Below, one piece after another: positions 34,075 through 41,295 of a stretch of 64,000 nt of DNA (its first letter is position 1; every line of letters starts with the position of its first letter). The stretch is from Stenotrophomonas maltophilia R551-3 (lineage in GTDB: Bacteria > Pseudomonadota > Gammaproteobacteria > Xanthomonadales > Xanthomonadaceae), in the NCBI RefSeq assembly GCF_000020665.1, contig NC_011071.1, positions 2,780,501-2,844,500 of the forward strand. Direction: 5' to 3'. The position numbers were made by a program, and so were the translations under genes. The notes beneath the pieces are model-generated. The model was not told the origin of the DNA. It ran no database searches and saw nothing but the letters and a program-made list of their open reading frames with translations.

Positions 34075-34385
34075 TCCGAACCTCCTGCCTTGATCGTGTC
34101 GCTGTCCGGGTCGAACGGCGGCGGCTCCAAACCAGCCGCGCGCATCAGCCCTTCGAGCCGGTAGATGTGGCGGATGAGCCGCAGTTCTCGCCTCTCCATC
34201 CGGCCAACCCGCTCGCCCAGCCGGGTCACTTCCTCGCGCATCAACTGGATCACGTTGACCTCGGCCCCTTCCCTGGCTGTCTCTACGAACTGCTTGCGCC
34301 ACCACAGCGCCACGCCGCCGGCGCCGACCATCAGGCCGCCGACGGCCGTGCCAATGGCCTGCCAGTCCACGTCGACCCCGATCAT
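34071..34385 (-). CDS. single-pass membrane protein with coiled coil, holin-region
   Basis: The 104-residue product from 34385 starts 'MIGVDVDWQAIGTAVGGLMV' with one hydrophobic segment, then 'WWRKQFVETAREGAEVNVI' and a helical region ('LMREEVTRLGERVGRMERRE'). It lies between the endolysin and Rz, where a holin is expected, and overlaps both neighbours by four bases. One predicted membrane span plus a coiled coil also fits a DUF2730-like protein, so holin is a positional guess. Confidence 0.65.
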   Translation of the reverse strand: MIGVDVDWQAIGTAVGGLMVGAGGVALWWRKQFVETAREGAEVNVIQLMREEVTRLGERVGRMERRELRLIRHIYRLEGLMRAAGLEPPPFDPDSDTIKAGGSE

Positions 34386-34870
34386 GGCGCCACCGTCCCG
34401 CCGGCCTTTCGGTACACGGCCAACAGGTCGGCAAGCTTGTGTTCGTGCTGACCGTAGCCAGCGCCTGGCAGGCTCGCCCAGATGTTGCGCACCGCCTTGA
34501 TGGCTTCGGGAATCTTGCCCGCCTGGATCAGCGGCAGCGCGCGGCGCTCCCGGATCTGCTGCAGCGCGATCAAGTCCTGGCTCAGCGGCGAGAAGTCCTT
34601 CAGGCCCAGCGTCTTCTTGTAGGCATCGTAGTAGCGGCGCAGCAGCTGGTAGCGGCCGGCTCCCGTGGACTGGATCTTCAGCTTCGGCAGGTCCACCAGC
34701 ACTCGCGGGTGGTCGCGGTAGCCGTTGAACAGTTGGCCGCCCACGATCACGTCGTAGCCGCGGTCCTTGGTGGACTGCTTGCCGTTGTCCGTACCTTCGG
34801 ACCACGCCAGCATGTCGAGGAAGGCCACGACGTTCACGCCGCCTGCCTGTTGGGGTGTGATCTGCGCCAT
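34382..34870 (-). CDS. R: endolysin, lambda R-type lytic transglycosylase
   Basis: The 162-residue protein is clearly homologous to lambda R: 'AFLDMLAWSEGTDNGKQ', 'GYDVIVGGQLFNGYRDHPR', 'STGAGRYQLLRRYYDAYKK', 'LGLKDFSPLSQDLIALQQI' and 'NIWASLPGAGYGQ'. The catalytic Glu is E25 in 'SEGTD'. Such enzymes cut the glycan chain of peptidoglycan without water. There is no signal peptide, so release needs a holin. It is the first lysis gene after a terminator. Confidence 0.95.
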   Translation of the reverse strand: MAQITPQQAGGVNVVAFLDMLAWSEGTDNGKQSTKDRGYDVIVGGQLFNGYRDHPRVLVDLPKLKIQSTGAGRYQLLRRYYDAYKKTLGLKDFSPLSQDLIALQQIRERRALPLIQAGKIPEAIKAVRNIWASLPGAGYGQHEHKLADLLAVYRKAGGTVAP

Positions 34871-34885
34871 AGCGTCTCCGGGCAA

Positions 34886-34912
34886 GAAAAAGCCCCGGCT
34901 GGGCCGGGGCTT
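34886..34912 (-). terminator. terminator upstream of the lysis operon (tR'-like)
   Basis: A 9-bp stem AGCCCCGGC/GCCGGGGCT with a 3-base loop is followed on the minus strand by TTTTTC. It lies between the Q-like gene and the endolysin gene, the same place as the lambda late terminator overcome by Q. Confidence 0.82.
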
Positions 34913-34966
34913 GCGATTGGATGGTGGCAAGATTGCCGTCTTTTTCGATGACCTAGGAAGTCATCG

Positions 34967-35671
34967 CTATGCGGCCTGTGTGAGTGCCTTGCGGAACTGC
35001 CTGGCAGCGCGCGCCTCGGATGCACGGAAGTTGAAGAGCATCCACTCATAGACTGGCCGCCAGAAACGGCTGTAGGCGGACCAATCGGCACCGATGGCGG
35101 TCGCACGCTTTCGGCCGCTGAGCGGATCGAAGCCACTCCCCCCGCAGCTGTCGCAGTTCACGATTCCCGCAATCGAAGGGTCCAGAAGAACCTTCTTTCC
35201 TCCACAGCGGGAACACTCGCACGCCCCGGCCATCTCATTGATCACCGCCCGGGCTAGCACCCCAAGTTGCTCCATCGTGTTGTTCGGCCACGCCGCCGCC
35301 CGTGCATCTTCCAGCGCCTGCTCGGCACGTCGCAGTTCCCGTCGCTGCACATCCGTGGTTGTGCCTCCACACCAGCCCATGCTGGCCTTGGCGATCCCGA
35401 ACTCCGTGCGTGCATCTGTAAGGGCGTGCATCTGGCGGGTGAACTCGGGCGCGACCAAGCCAACCACCGCCTGGCGCAACTGCTCGCGGCGGCGCTGGCC
35501 GCTCTCCGGCCACCACAGTGCCTGCAGCAGCTCATGCCCCAGCCCATGCGGAACGTATGCCAATGCAGCGACGATCTCCTGGGTGGACGGGCCACCGGCA
35601 GACCCGTCAAAGCTCATTGTTTTTGGGCCAGTCCGGCTGGACAGCAGTTCGCGGGCATTGTTCATTTGCAT
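34967..35671 (-). CDS. Q: late gene antiterminator, Q-like
   Basis: The 234-residue protein has a zinc-finger-like segment with C153/C156 and C173/C176 ('CSRCGGKK', 'NCDSCGGSGFD'). Then come 'RKRATAIGADWSAYSRFWRPVYEW', the arrangement of phage antitermination Q proteins. It lies immediately upstream of the lysis and late genes, with a terminator in between. It would load on RNA polymerase at the late promoter, presumably within its own 3' end. Confidence 0.75.
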   Translation of the reverse strand: MQMNNARELLSSRTGPKTMSFDGSAGGPSTQEIVAALAYVPHGLGHELLQALWWPESGQRRREQLRQAVVGLVAPEFTRQMHALTDARTEFGIAKASMGWCGGTTTDVQRRELRRAEQALEDARAAAWPNNTMEQLGVLARAVINEMAGACECSRCGGKKVLLDPSIAGIVNCDSCGGSGFDPLSGRKRATAIGADWSAYSRFWRPVYEWMLFNFRASEARAARQFRKALTQAA

Positions 35672-35741
35672 GCGCCTTCCCCTTGTTGGTTTGCTCGTGC
35701 AGCGCGCGATCGCGCCAAGTGGCCTTTGAGGCCGGCAATGT

Positions 35742-35945
35742 TCATGCCGCGTACTCCCAGCTGGCAGAAATTCGTTGAATTTGACCGCCGCGCGCTTCGA
35801 ACTGTTCGACGGTCTCGGCTGCTACACGGGTGATGGTGCCTTGCTTCAGTCGCTTAGGCCGCGACACCGTGTTGTGGTCCATGCGCCGCTCTCGGGGAGC
35901 AACCTGGGGATTCAACCTTGGCGCCATGGCCTTCGTCTTCTTCAT
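35742..35945 (-). CDS. small basic hypothetical protein
   Basis: The 67-residue protein from 35945 ('MKKTKAMAPRLNPQVAPRER') is strongly basic and overlaps the end of the Ref-like gene by four bases (ATGA). No motif is recognised. The overlap and conserved-looking sequence support it as a real operon member. Confidence 0.6.
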   Translation of the reverse strand: MKKTKAMAPRLNPQVAPRERRMDHNTVSRPKRLKQGTITRVAAETVEQFEARGGQIQRISASWEYAA

Positions 35946-36310
35946 GCTGCCGCCCTCAGTTCGTTGATGTAGGTCTGGTTCGCAATCAGCTCGTCGTCGG
36001 AGCCGTACGTCTCGTGGAAGGTCCGCGAGCCGTCCATCAGGCTCGGGCCGTAGATCTGGCGCATCGTCGCGAAGGTGTTCCCCTCCATCGGATGCCGCAT
36101 GTGGTGCCACTTGCAGAGCGCGTAGCCGCACATGTGCCCGCGCCGCACGTTCCCGCTCTTGGCGTGGTTGTAGTCGCAGCCGTAGACCACCAGCTCCGCT
36201 TCCAGCAGCTGCAGCTCCAGTAGCGCCAGGCACGCCATGCACGGGCCGGTCTTCGCCAGCTCGATACGGGTGGCCTCTTCCTTCGTCGGCGGCGGTGCCT
36301 TCGACCACAT
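35942..36310 (-). CDS. Ref-like RecA-dependent nuclease / HNH-type recombination protein
   Basis: The 122-residue protein from 36310 has C24/C27 ('GPCMACL') and a second metal cluster 'HMCGYALCKWHHM' (C66, H69, H70). It ends 'FHETYGSDDELIANQTYI', like the phage P1 Ref family. Ref is an HNH-type enzyme that cuts DNA at RecA-made D-loops. It lies in the nin-like region between P and Q, where lambdoid phages keep recombination genes. Confidence 0.7.
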   Translation of the reverse strand: MWSKAPPPTKEEATRIELAKTGPCMACLALLELQLLEAELVVYGCDYNHAKSGNVRRGHMCGYALCKWHHMRHPMEGNTFATMRQIYGPSLMDGSRTFHETYGSDDELIANQTYINELRAAA

Positions 36311-36510
36311 CAGCGTCTCTTCCTCGTAATGCTGCGGCGTGCCGCGCCAAGTTCCTGGTCCCGCTTGTCCCATCCGGACTGCCAGCGGCGTCGCCGCGTC
36401 AAACCGTCCTGCCCCATCTCGTACCGCGGTGCCGATTCCCGGCTGCGGCAGGCATCGCGTGCCCAGCGCCCGGCCTGCTCCGCCTGGGCCAGCTCCGCTT
36501 CAGTCACCAT
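36310..36510 (-). CDS. small basic nin-region protein
   Basis: The 66-residue protein ('MVTEAELAQAEQAGRWARDA') is rich in Arg, Gln and Trp. Its start overlaps P by 11 bases and its stop meets the Ref-like start as TGATG. No domain is recognised. Confidence 0.6.
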   Translation of the reverse strand: MVTEAELAQAEQAGRWARDACRSRESAPRYEMGQDGLTRRRRWQSGWDKRDQELGAARRSITRKRR

Positions 36511-37213
36511 CGAAGTTCAGCTCGGCCGCTGCCCGCTCCATCGCAGCGCGCGCCGACTCACGGTCACGCACCGGCCGCACGCCGTGCTTCTCCTGCTCGA
36601 TCGCCAGCACCGGTTCCGGCACCGGCTTGCCATCGACGACGTGCTGTACAGCGCGCGTGTAGGCTTCCTCCAGCATCCGACGCTGCTGCGAGCCGTGGTC
36701 AGCGGTGGCGTACACGTGCAGGTCCAGCAGAGAGCGCACCAGCACCGTGAAGCCGCCCTGCGGCCGGCCCGGCGCCATCTCCCGCTCCACCGCCGCCATG
36801 ACCGGAATGTCCAGGCACATCGTCAGGAACCGCGGCGGGTTCGGCGGCCACTCCCGGCCCTCAGTCAAGCAGCAGGCCATGCCACGCGCGTGCTGTGCCC
36901 GGCTGCGGCCCTTCAGCACCTGGAACCACGTGCCAGCCGCGATGGTCAGGCTGCCGTCCTTCTTGAACGGTGCCGCACCATTCTCGCGCTCCCATTTCCC
37001 CGGAAACATGGCCGTCATCTGCTTCCAGAACTCCCACAGGTAGGCCGACTGCGCCTCGCTCAGCGGCTCAGTCGACGACGACGAACTCGGCGTCGACGAC
37101 ACCGCCTGGCCCGAACACAGCGCCGCCACCGTGGCCACCGCCTCCGCGTTGGGCGTAGAACTGCTGTTCGAGCTGCTCGGTGCGGTCGGCAGAACCGTGT
37201 TGAGGGCTTGCAT
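36500..37213 (-). CDS. P: replication protein P-like (helicase loader)
   Basis: The start at ATG 37213 follows AGGAG at six bases. The 237-residue protein has a Ser-rich N-terminal linker. The P-like core 'LWEFWKQMTAMFPGKWEREN', 'WFQVLKGRSRAQHARGMACCL' and 'REWPPNPPRFLTMCLD' resembles lambda P and relatives, which deliver DnaB to the origin. It overlaps the O-like gene by 146 bases, an unusually large coding overlap. Confidence 0.8.
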   Translation of the reverse strand: MQALNTVLPTAPSSSNSSSTPNAEAVATVAALCSGQAVSSTPSSSSSTEPLSEAQSAYLWEFWKQMTAMFPGKWERENGAAPFKKDGSLTIAAGTWFQVLKGRSRAQHARGMACCLTEGREWPPNPPRFLTMCLDIPVMAAVEREMAPGRPQGGFTVLVRSLLDLHVYATADHGSQQRRMLEEAYTRAVQHVVDGKPVPEPVLAIEQEKHGVRPVRDRESARAAMERAAAELNFDGD

Positions 37214-38054
37214 GGGTTGCTCCTGCAAATTGCTGGGCGACAGGGATCACGGGCAGGGCCAGGCCGGCGGCCATCGTCTGTTTCAAGGATTCGTTGGAGT
37301 CGTGGCCGGCGGCGATCAGGTCCAGTAGCTGCTGGCGCACCTGCAGCCAGCCCTGGACCGACAGCGGGCGGCGGATCGCGGCGCGGTGCCGGACAAACCT
37401 CGCCAGCTGCTCACGGTCGACGCCGGTCGGCGTGGCGCCGAAACCGGCCAGGTCGCGATCGACCTGCTCAGCGGTCAGCGCCAGCGGATCGGCGTCCCGC
37501 TCACACTCGCGGTGTGAGGGTTGCTCTTGGTTGCTTTTGGTTGCTCTTGGTTCGGGTGCAATAGCTGTTGCACCCTTCGAGGGTACTTTTTGCACCCTTT
37601 TCGACGATTTTTTGCACCCTTCATGAGGGCTTTTTGCACCCTTCGAGGTCTCCGCAAAGGGTGCAGAATCTGCACCCTTTTGGACGACGGATTGACCTTG
37701 TATCGAGACCCCGAGATGTTCCACGGGCGACTCATCAAAGGGTGCAAATTCTGCACCCTTCAACCAAGCCGGATTAATCCGATACTCGCGGGTAACTCCA
37801 CCTTCGTCGAAACCCCTTCGGCGGCCACCGCGGCCAGAGTTGACCAGCAGCAACCATCCGGCCTGTTCCATGCGCCGCAGCTGGTACTGCACGGAACGCT
37901 CAGACTGACGGGTCTTGTGCGCCAGCCTGGCGATCGATGGAAAGATGTGCGTTCCATCATCATGCGCGTGGTCGGCCAATGCCAACGCAAGCAGCAGCTC
38001 CCCACCACTCCCCGGATACCTGGAGAACACCAGGCCCGTTACCCGGGCGCTCAC
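37068..38054 (-). CDS. O: replication initiation protein O-like, contains the phage origin
   Basis: The 328-residue protein has an N-terminal winged-helix region ('GTHIFPSIARLAHKTRQSERSVQYQLRRMEQAGW') typical of phage O-type initiators. The middle (about 100-170) is low-complexity ('KGAKSPHEGCKKSSKRVQK') because it is translated through the iteron array. The C-terminal part is Ala/Gly-rich and overlaps P. As in lambda, the initiator probably binds iterons inside its own gene. Confidence 0.82.
   Translation of the reverse strand: MSARVTGLVFSRYPGSGGELLLALALADHAHDDGTHIFPSIARLAHKTRQSERSVQYQLRRMEQAGWLLLVNSGRGGRRRGFDEGGVTREYRINPAWLKGAEFAPFDESPVEHLGVSIQGQSVVQKGADSAPFAETSKGAKSPHEGCKKSSKRVQKVPSKGATAIAPEPRATKSNQEQPSHRECERDADPLALTAEQVDRDLAGFGATPTGVDREQLARFVRHRAAIRRPLSVQGWLQVRQQLLDLIAAGHDSNESLKQTMAAGLALPVIPVAQQFAGATHASPQHGSADRTEQLEQQFYAQRGGGGHGGGAVFGPGGVVDAEFVVVD
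37519..37758. other. iteron-type phage replication origin inside O
   Basis: Nine copies of TGCACCC/GGGTGCA occur between 37554 and 37758. Four direct copies start at 37569, 37591, 37613 and 37635, a strict 22-bp period, most preceded by T runs. Three inverted pairs occur (37554/37569, 37659/37671, 37740/37752). On the other side, 37519-37552 holds an 11-bp tandem repeat (about three copies of GGTTGCTCTT-like units). This layout matches lambda ori. Confidence 0.85.
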
Positions 38055-38085
38055 ATGGCACCCCAGGTGTTCTGCTCAGGGCAAA

Positions 38086-38430
38086 CTACTCCCCGCCGTG
38101 AACTCGGCAGTAGGGCTGCTTGTCGTACAGCGACTTCCATCGAGCGGGCAGCTCGTCCGCCGTTCCGGTCACAGTGTTCCGGCAGCGTTTTCCGGCCCCA
38201 GTGTGGGCGCTGCATTGCACACGGCCTCCCCACTCGATCCAGTCGTAGTACTCGGAAGGCGTCAGGCCCAGCAGAGCAGATGTATGCAACTCCCCGGCCG
38301 CTATCGCTGCGGCTTGTTCGGCGGTTGCGAATGCCTCTCTCGCACCGAACGGTGCCTCGATGCTGAAGAGGAACATGCCCCCTGCGCTCGCAACGGTCTG
38401 CAGCGCTTTCAGAATGGTTGGGTCGGCCAA
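38086..38430 (-). CDS. hypothetical protein with C-terminal Cys/His cluster
   Basis: The 114-residue protein has Ala-rich helices ('AFATAEQAAAIAAGELHTSA') and a conserved-looking tail 'CSAHTGAGKRCRNTVTG...YCRVHGGE' that could bind zinc. It lies 31 bases upstream of O in the same direction. No function assigned; it occupies the place of early regulators in lambdoid phages. Confidence 0.65.
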   Translation of the reverse strand: MADPTILKALQTVASAGGMFLFSIEAPFGAREAFATAEQAAAIAAGELHTSALLGLTPSEYYDWIEWGGRVQCSAHTGAGKRCRNTVTGTADELPARWKSLYDKQPYCRVHGGE

Positions 38431-38498
38431 GGTCTCGCTCCTTCGAGCATTGAGGTACGGCAGATCCTAGCGCCGATGCTGTCATCTGGATCATTTCT

Positions 38499-38810
38499 TC
38501 AGACTGCCAAGTTGAAGTTGGAGCCCGGCGCCACTGGCCACCAGGTGCATGCGGGCTTGCCGGTGGTCGCGCATGGGGCACTCGGACCGCGCCAGATCCG
38601 GCCCTCTCGGGCCAGCTCAGGAAGGCGGCGACCCAGCATGTGGCGGTCCAGGCCGGTCAACGTTGAGAGGTGCAGACTGCTGTGGCCGGGATAGCGGGCA
38701 ACAGCGGCTTCCGTCTTGGCGTGCTGGACACGAAGCGCGCCGCTGGCTGCGAGGTCGGCGGCGGCGATGTGGCTGGACTTCGGATCAGTGGAGCGGGCCT
38801 GGTGGTTCAT
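38499..38810 (-). CDS. putative winged-helix regulatory protein
   Basis: The 103-residue protein contains a helix-turn-helix-like stretch ('TEAAVARYPGHSSLHLSTLTGLDRHMLGRRLPELAREGRI') and a Trp-rich tail. It overlaps the end of the CII-like gene by four bases. It may regulate early functions; no family is assigned with confidence. Confidence 0.6.
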   Translation of the reverse strand: MNHQARSTDPKSSHIAAADLAASGALRVQHAKTEAAVARYPGHSSLHLSTLTGLDRHMLGRRLPELAREGRIWRGPSAPCATTGKPACTWWPVAPGSNFNLAV

Positions 38811-39337
38811 CGACGTGCCCTCCCCTTCGCCGCAGCGCGCGATACGTTGCGGATCAGCCGGTGCGCCATCGTGATCAGCGAGTTGGCCTCTTCCACCATC
38901 AGCCTGGCTTCGTCGCTGTCGATGTGGCGATCAGCCATGGCCTCCACCGCAGTGCCCGACAGCCGCCCCACCCGCGTGGTGATCTCCAGCAGCTTTGTCT
39001 GGATGGCGCCGATCTCGTCCGACCAGCCACCCTCCGGCGGCGGCGGAACCGTGGCGACGGCCATGCCGAACTGCCCGGCCAGCGCCTGCATCCAATCCAG
39101 GGCGTAGTCGTTGCCGCCGGCTTTCTCCTGCATCCACTCGGTCAGCAGTTCGGCGATTTCCATCGTCACGGACTCCCCTTCCAAGCCGCGCAGCTTCGCG
39201 CGCAGCGTTTCCGGGTGCATGGACTTGCCGCGGCGGTCGGCCAAGAAGGCGGCTGCGTCAGCGACACCGCCCGGCGTCTTGCGCACGGAGTTGTAGAGAA
39301 CGTCGAGCCAGTTGAGAGCGGATGTACGGCAGGTCAT
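38807..39337 (-). CDS. CII-like phage regulatory protein (Phage_CP76 type)
   Basis: The 176-residue protein has the pattern of Phage_CP76/CII: 'DVLYNSVRKTPGGVADAAAF', 'MHPETLRAKLRGLEGESVTM', 'IAELLTEWMQEKAGGNDYAL'. The C-terminal half is helical. It lies directly after the Cro-like gene on the rightward-type early transcript, the position of lambda cII, and may promote lysogeny. Confidence 0.75.
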   Translation of the reverse strand: MTCRTSALNWLDVLYNSVRKTPGGVADAAAFLADRRGKSMHPETLRAKLRGLEGESVTMEIAELLTEWMQEKAGGNDYALDWMQALAGQFGMAVATVPPPPEGGWSDEIGAIQTKLLEITTRVGRLSGTAVEAMADRHIDSDEARLMVEEANSLITMAHRLIRNVSRAAAKGRARR

Positions 39338-39446
39338 GGGTCACCTTGGGGAAGGCTGTGTTTCAAGGTTTCGGGCGGGGCCCGGGTGGCGCACGATGGG
39401 CGCCATGGAGATCAACAAGTCAGGGACGACGGCCAGGGATGGCCTT

Positions 39447-39878
39447 TCAGGCGGTGTCGACCGGGCCAATGCGGTCAGCGTCCGGATCGGCTTCGACGCG
39501 CGAAACAGCGCCGGTTGGGGCGGCACCGAGGACGGCGAGAACACCGGGCAGGGCCGGTACAGCTGCGTCCAGGTCCCAGGATGCGACGCGGTCCGCCGGG
39601 AGGGCCAAGATGACGGCCAGGTGTGCGTCACTGGAGAGGCCAAGCTTTGCCAGCAACTCCCGCTTGGTCACTGGGGCCAGACCACCCAAGGGGCCGAAAA
39701 TGTCGGGGCACAGGTCATGGCGGGAAACGCCGGTGACGGATTCGATGGGAATGGCCATGGCCGGGGGCACGCGGCCCCGGGAGCGCCAATTGCTGACGGC
39801 GCTCTGGCGTACACCAAGGTGGGTGGCAAGGGATGTAACCCCGCCGGCAGCTTTCACGGCTCTGTCGAGTGCGTCCAT
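39447..39878 (-). CDS. Cro-like repressor (YdaS/Cro helix-turn-helix)
   Basis: The 143-residue protein starts 'MDALDRAVKAAGGVTSLATH' and contains a Cro/YdaS HTH ('LATHLGVRQSAVSNWRSRGRVPP'). The C-terminal part is Ala/Pro-rich without motif. It is divergent from the CI-like repressor gene, and the first operator lies ten bases from its start codon. It should oppose the repressor at the same operators. Confidence 0.82.
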   Translation of the reverse strand: MDALDRAVKAAGGVTSLATHLGVRQSAVSNWRSRGRVPPAMAIPIESVTGVSRHDLCPDIFGPLGGLAPVTKRELLAKLGLSSDAHLAVILALPADRVASWDLDAAVPALPGVLAVLGAAPTGAVSRVEADPDADRIGPVDTA

Positions 39879-39887
39879 CTGGCGAGA

Positions 39888-39949
39888 ATCACATATCGTG
39901 ATCCTTTGTGCAACACAAATCGTGTTAGCGCCACATCACAGACCGTGAA
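39888..39949. promoter_or_regulatory. right-type operator region: three 15-bp operators
   Basis: Three sites ATCACATATCGTGAT (39888-39902), AACACAAATCGTGTT (39912-39926) and ATCACAGACCGTGAA (39935-39949) have centres 24 and 23 bases apart. They fill the gap between the Cro-like and CI-like genes. The third overlaps the leader of the repressor, consistent with autoregulation. Confidence 0.85.
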
Positions 39950-39959
39950 GAATTGGCCC

Positions 39960-40457
39960 ATGGCCTTCTCCGACAACCTCCGCTCCGCCCGGCTTCGAGC
40001 CGGCCTGACTCAAGAAGCCTTGGCCTTGGCCTGCGGCTGGTCGGGCCAAAGCCGCATTGCGAACTATGAGTCGTCTGCGGACAGCGCGCGCGAACCGAAG
40101 GTCTCCGAGGTGCCCCGCCTGGCAAAAGCGCTCGGCGTCAGCATCGCTTCACTGTTCGGAGAAGCGCCGGAGTCTCAGTCCCAGCGACCCGAGCCTGCAA
40201 TCCTTGCCGAAACCCACCGGTTCCTCGACAAGGCATTCGGCACGCTCGGCAAAGCCTTCGATATTGAAGCGGAGGCTGATCTGTTTGCAGACGTGTACGA
40301 ATGGATCGTCTCTGATGATCGCCCCGCAGAACAGCGGAACCTGGTGGATTTCGCCGCATGGCGCGAGAAGCGCGATCTACACAGGGGAAGGACAACAGAT
40401 GAGCAAAACGGAAGCGCTGCTAAGCAAGCTGGTCGAGCGCATAAACGCAGCGCCTGA
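39960..40457 (+). CDS. CI-like repressor without a self-cleavage domain
   Basis: The 165-residue protein has an N-terminal Xre-type HTH ('LRSARLRAGLTQEALALACGWSGQSRIANYE', to about residue 70). The C-terminal helical part is not a LexA/S24 peptidase domain: no Ser-Lys dyad motif or usual 200+ length. It is divergent from the Cro-like gene and flanked by matching operators. Control of induction must therefore differ from RecA-stimulated self-cleavage. Its end overlaps the next gene by 59 bases. Confidence 0.85.
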   Translation: MAFSDNLRSARLRAGLTQEALALACGWSGQSRIANYESSADSAREPKVSEVPRLAKALGVSIASLFGEAPESQSQRPEPAILAETHRFLDKAFGTLGKAFDIEAEADLFADVYEWIVSDDRPAEQRNLVDFAAWREKRDLHRGRTTDEQNGSAAKQAGRAHKRSA

Positions 40458-40740
40458 TCGAAAGCCTGCGCTCTACGCAGTGCCCAACAAGCGCTCGCCG
40501 CACTTCGATGCAGTCGCTCGTGAGAGCCACATCCGCATGATCCGTAGCTTGGCCAAGGCTTACCGGCACTTTGGCGTGCAGATCATCATTGACCAAGCCA
40601 CGATTGGTCATGCGTCGATTGAAGACCTCGGCGATGACGCCCTCATCGCACTCCATCGTGACCTGGACCGCGCCCGCGAGTGCATCCGCGATGACGTTTC
40701 CTTCGAGGAAGCTGGCCTGATCCGCCACTCGTTCGACTGA
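40399..40740 (+). CDS. hypothetical protein coupled to the repressor gene
   Basis: The 113-residue protein from ATG 40399 follows AGGGGAAGGA and overlaps the repressor gene by 59 bases in another frame. It is helical with 'SHIRMIRSLAKAYRHFGVQI' and an acidic tail ('LHRDLDRARECIRDDVSFEE'). No family known. Co-expression with the repressor in the lysogen suggests a role in immunity, perhaps as repressor partner or antirepressor control. Confidence 0.7.
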   Translation: MSKTEALLSKLVERINAAPDRKPALYAVPNKRSPHFDAVARESHIRMIRSLAKAYRHFGVQIIIDQATIGHASIEDLGDDALIALHRDLDRARECIRDDVSFEEAGLIRHSFD

Positions 40741-40751
40741 GCACCAGCCCA

Positions 40752-40783
40752 ATTTCTGAACGGAAATAGCTCGGTTCAGAAAT
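40752..40783. repeat. 10-bp inverted repeat after the repressor operon
   Basis: ATTTCTGAAC (40752-40761) and GTTCAGAAAT (40774-40783) form a perfect inverted repeat with a 12-base spacer, 12 bases after the stop at 40740. Without a T tract it is a weak terminator candidate; it could be a binding site. Confidence 0.5.
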
Positions 40784-40796
40784 ACACCGCGCAATC

Positions 40797-40835
40797 ATCA
40801 CGATATGTGTTGCATACACAATCACAATATGTGAT
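40797..40835. promoter_or_regulatory. left-type operator region: two 15-bp operators
   Basis: ATCACGATATGTGTT (40797-40811) and ATCACAATATGTGAT (40821-40835) are 24 bases apart. The first is, apart from one base, the reverse complement of the operator at 39888. They precede the plus-strand early genes and so should let the repressor silence that transcript. Confidence 0.85.
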
Positions 40836-40891
40836 CTTACTTGCGTCGCCGACTACCGCCTCATCCCGGGGCGCGGCGCAGGAGATCACGC

Positions 40892-41083
40892 ATGGCCACC
40901 CTTTCCCTAGGCTGCCGATCGGCAGAGATGAAAGTCATCGCTGACCACGTCAGCGAGCGCGTCATCGCAGACATGGGCGTTGCCCGCCTGCACCTCACCG
41001 CCGAAGAGGCCGAGCAGCACGCGCACCAGCTGCTGGCAGCAGCCAAACAGCTGCGCGCCGCGCCGCAGGACGCTGCCGCATGA
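40892..41083 (+). CDS. small early-region hypothetical protein
   Basis: The 63-residue protein from ATG 40892 follows GGAGATCA and begins 'MATLSLGCRSAEMKVIADHV'. The rest is a helix rich in Ala, Gln and His ('EEAEQHAHQLLAAAKQLRAA'). It overlaps the next gene by four bases (ATGA). First gene under the left-type operators. Confidence 0.65.
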   Translation: MATLSLGCRSAEMKVIADHVSERVIADMGVARLHLTAEEAEQHAHQLLAAAKQLRAAPQDAAA

Positions 41084-41295
41084 GCGCCGCCCTCGCCCAC
41101 CACTCCAACGCTCAGCGCGCCGCTGCTGCCGCTGGCATCGTCGCCCGCGCCGGTCGCCGCTGGGGTCTCCTCCCCTACCAGGTCGTCATCGCCTCCAGCA
41201 TCGCCGCCAATGCCGTCCTGCGGCAGGGCAAGAGCGCTGCAGGTGCTGTCGCCGCCGCTCGCCGCGCAGCGCGCGCGCAGGCAGGTGCTGCATGA
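41080..41295 (+). CDS. small Ala/Arg-rich hypothetical protein
   Basis: The 71-residue protein ('MSAALAHHSNAQRAAAAAGI') is very rich in Ala and Arg with a central 'WGLLPYQVVIASSIAANAV'. It is linked by ATGA-type overlaps on both sides. Function unknown. Confidence 0.6.
   Translation: MSAALAHHSNAQRAAAAAGIVARAGRRWGLLPYQVVIASSIAANAVLRQGKSAAGAVAAARRAARAQAGAA

Noticed and set aside
37554-37758. Regularly spaced repeats that might be a CRISPR array
   Set aside because: The repeat is only about 7-14 bases with 22-bp period, lies inside a replication gene and has inverted copies; no cas genes are present.
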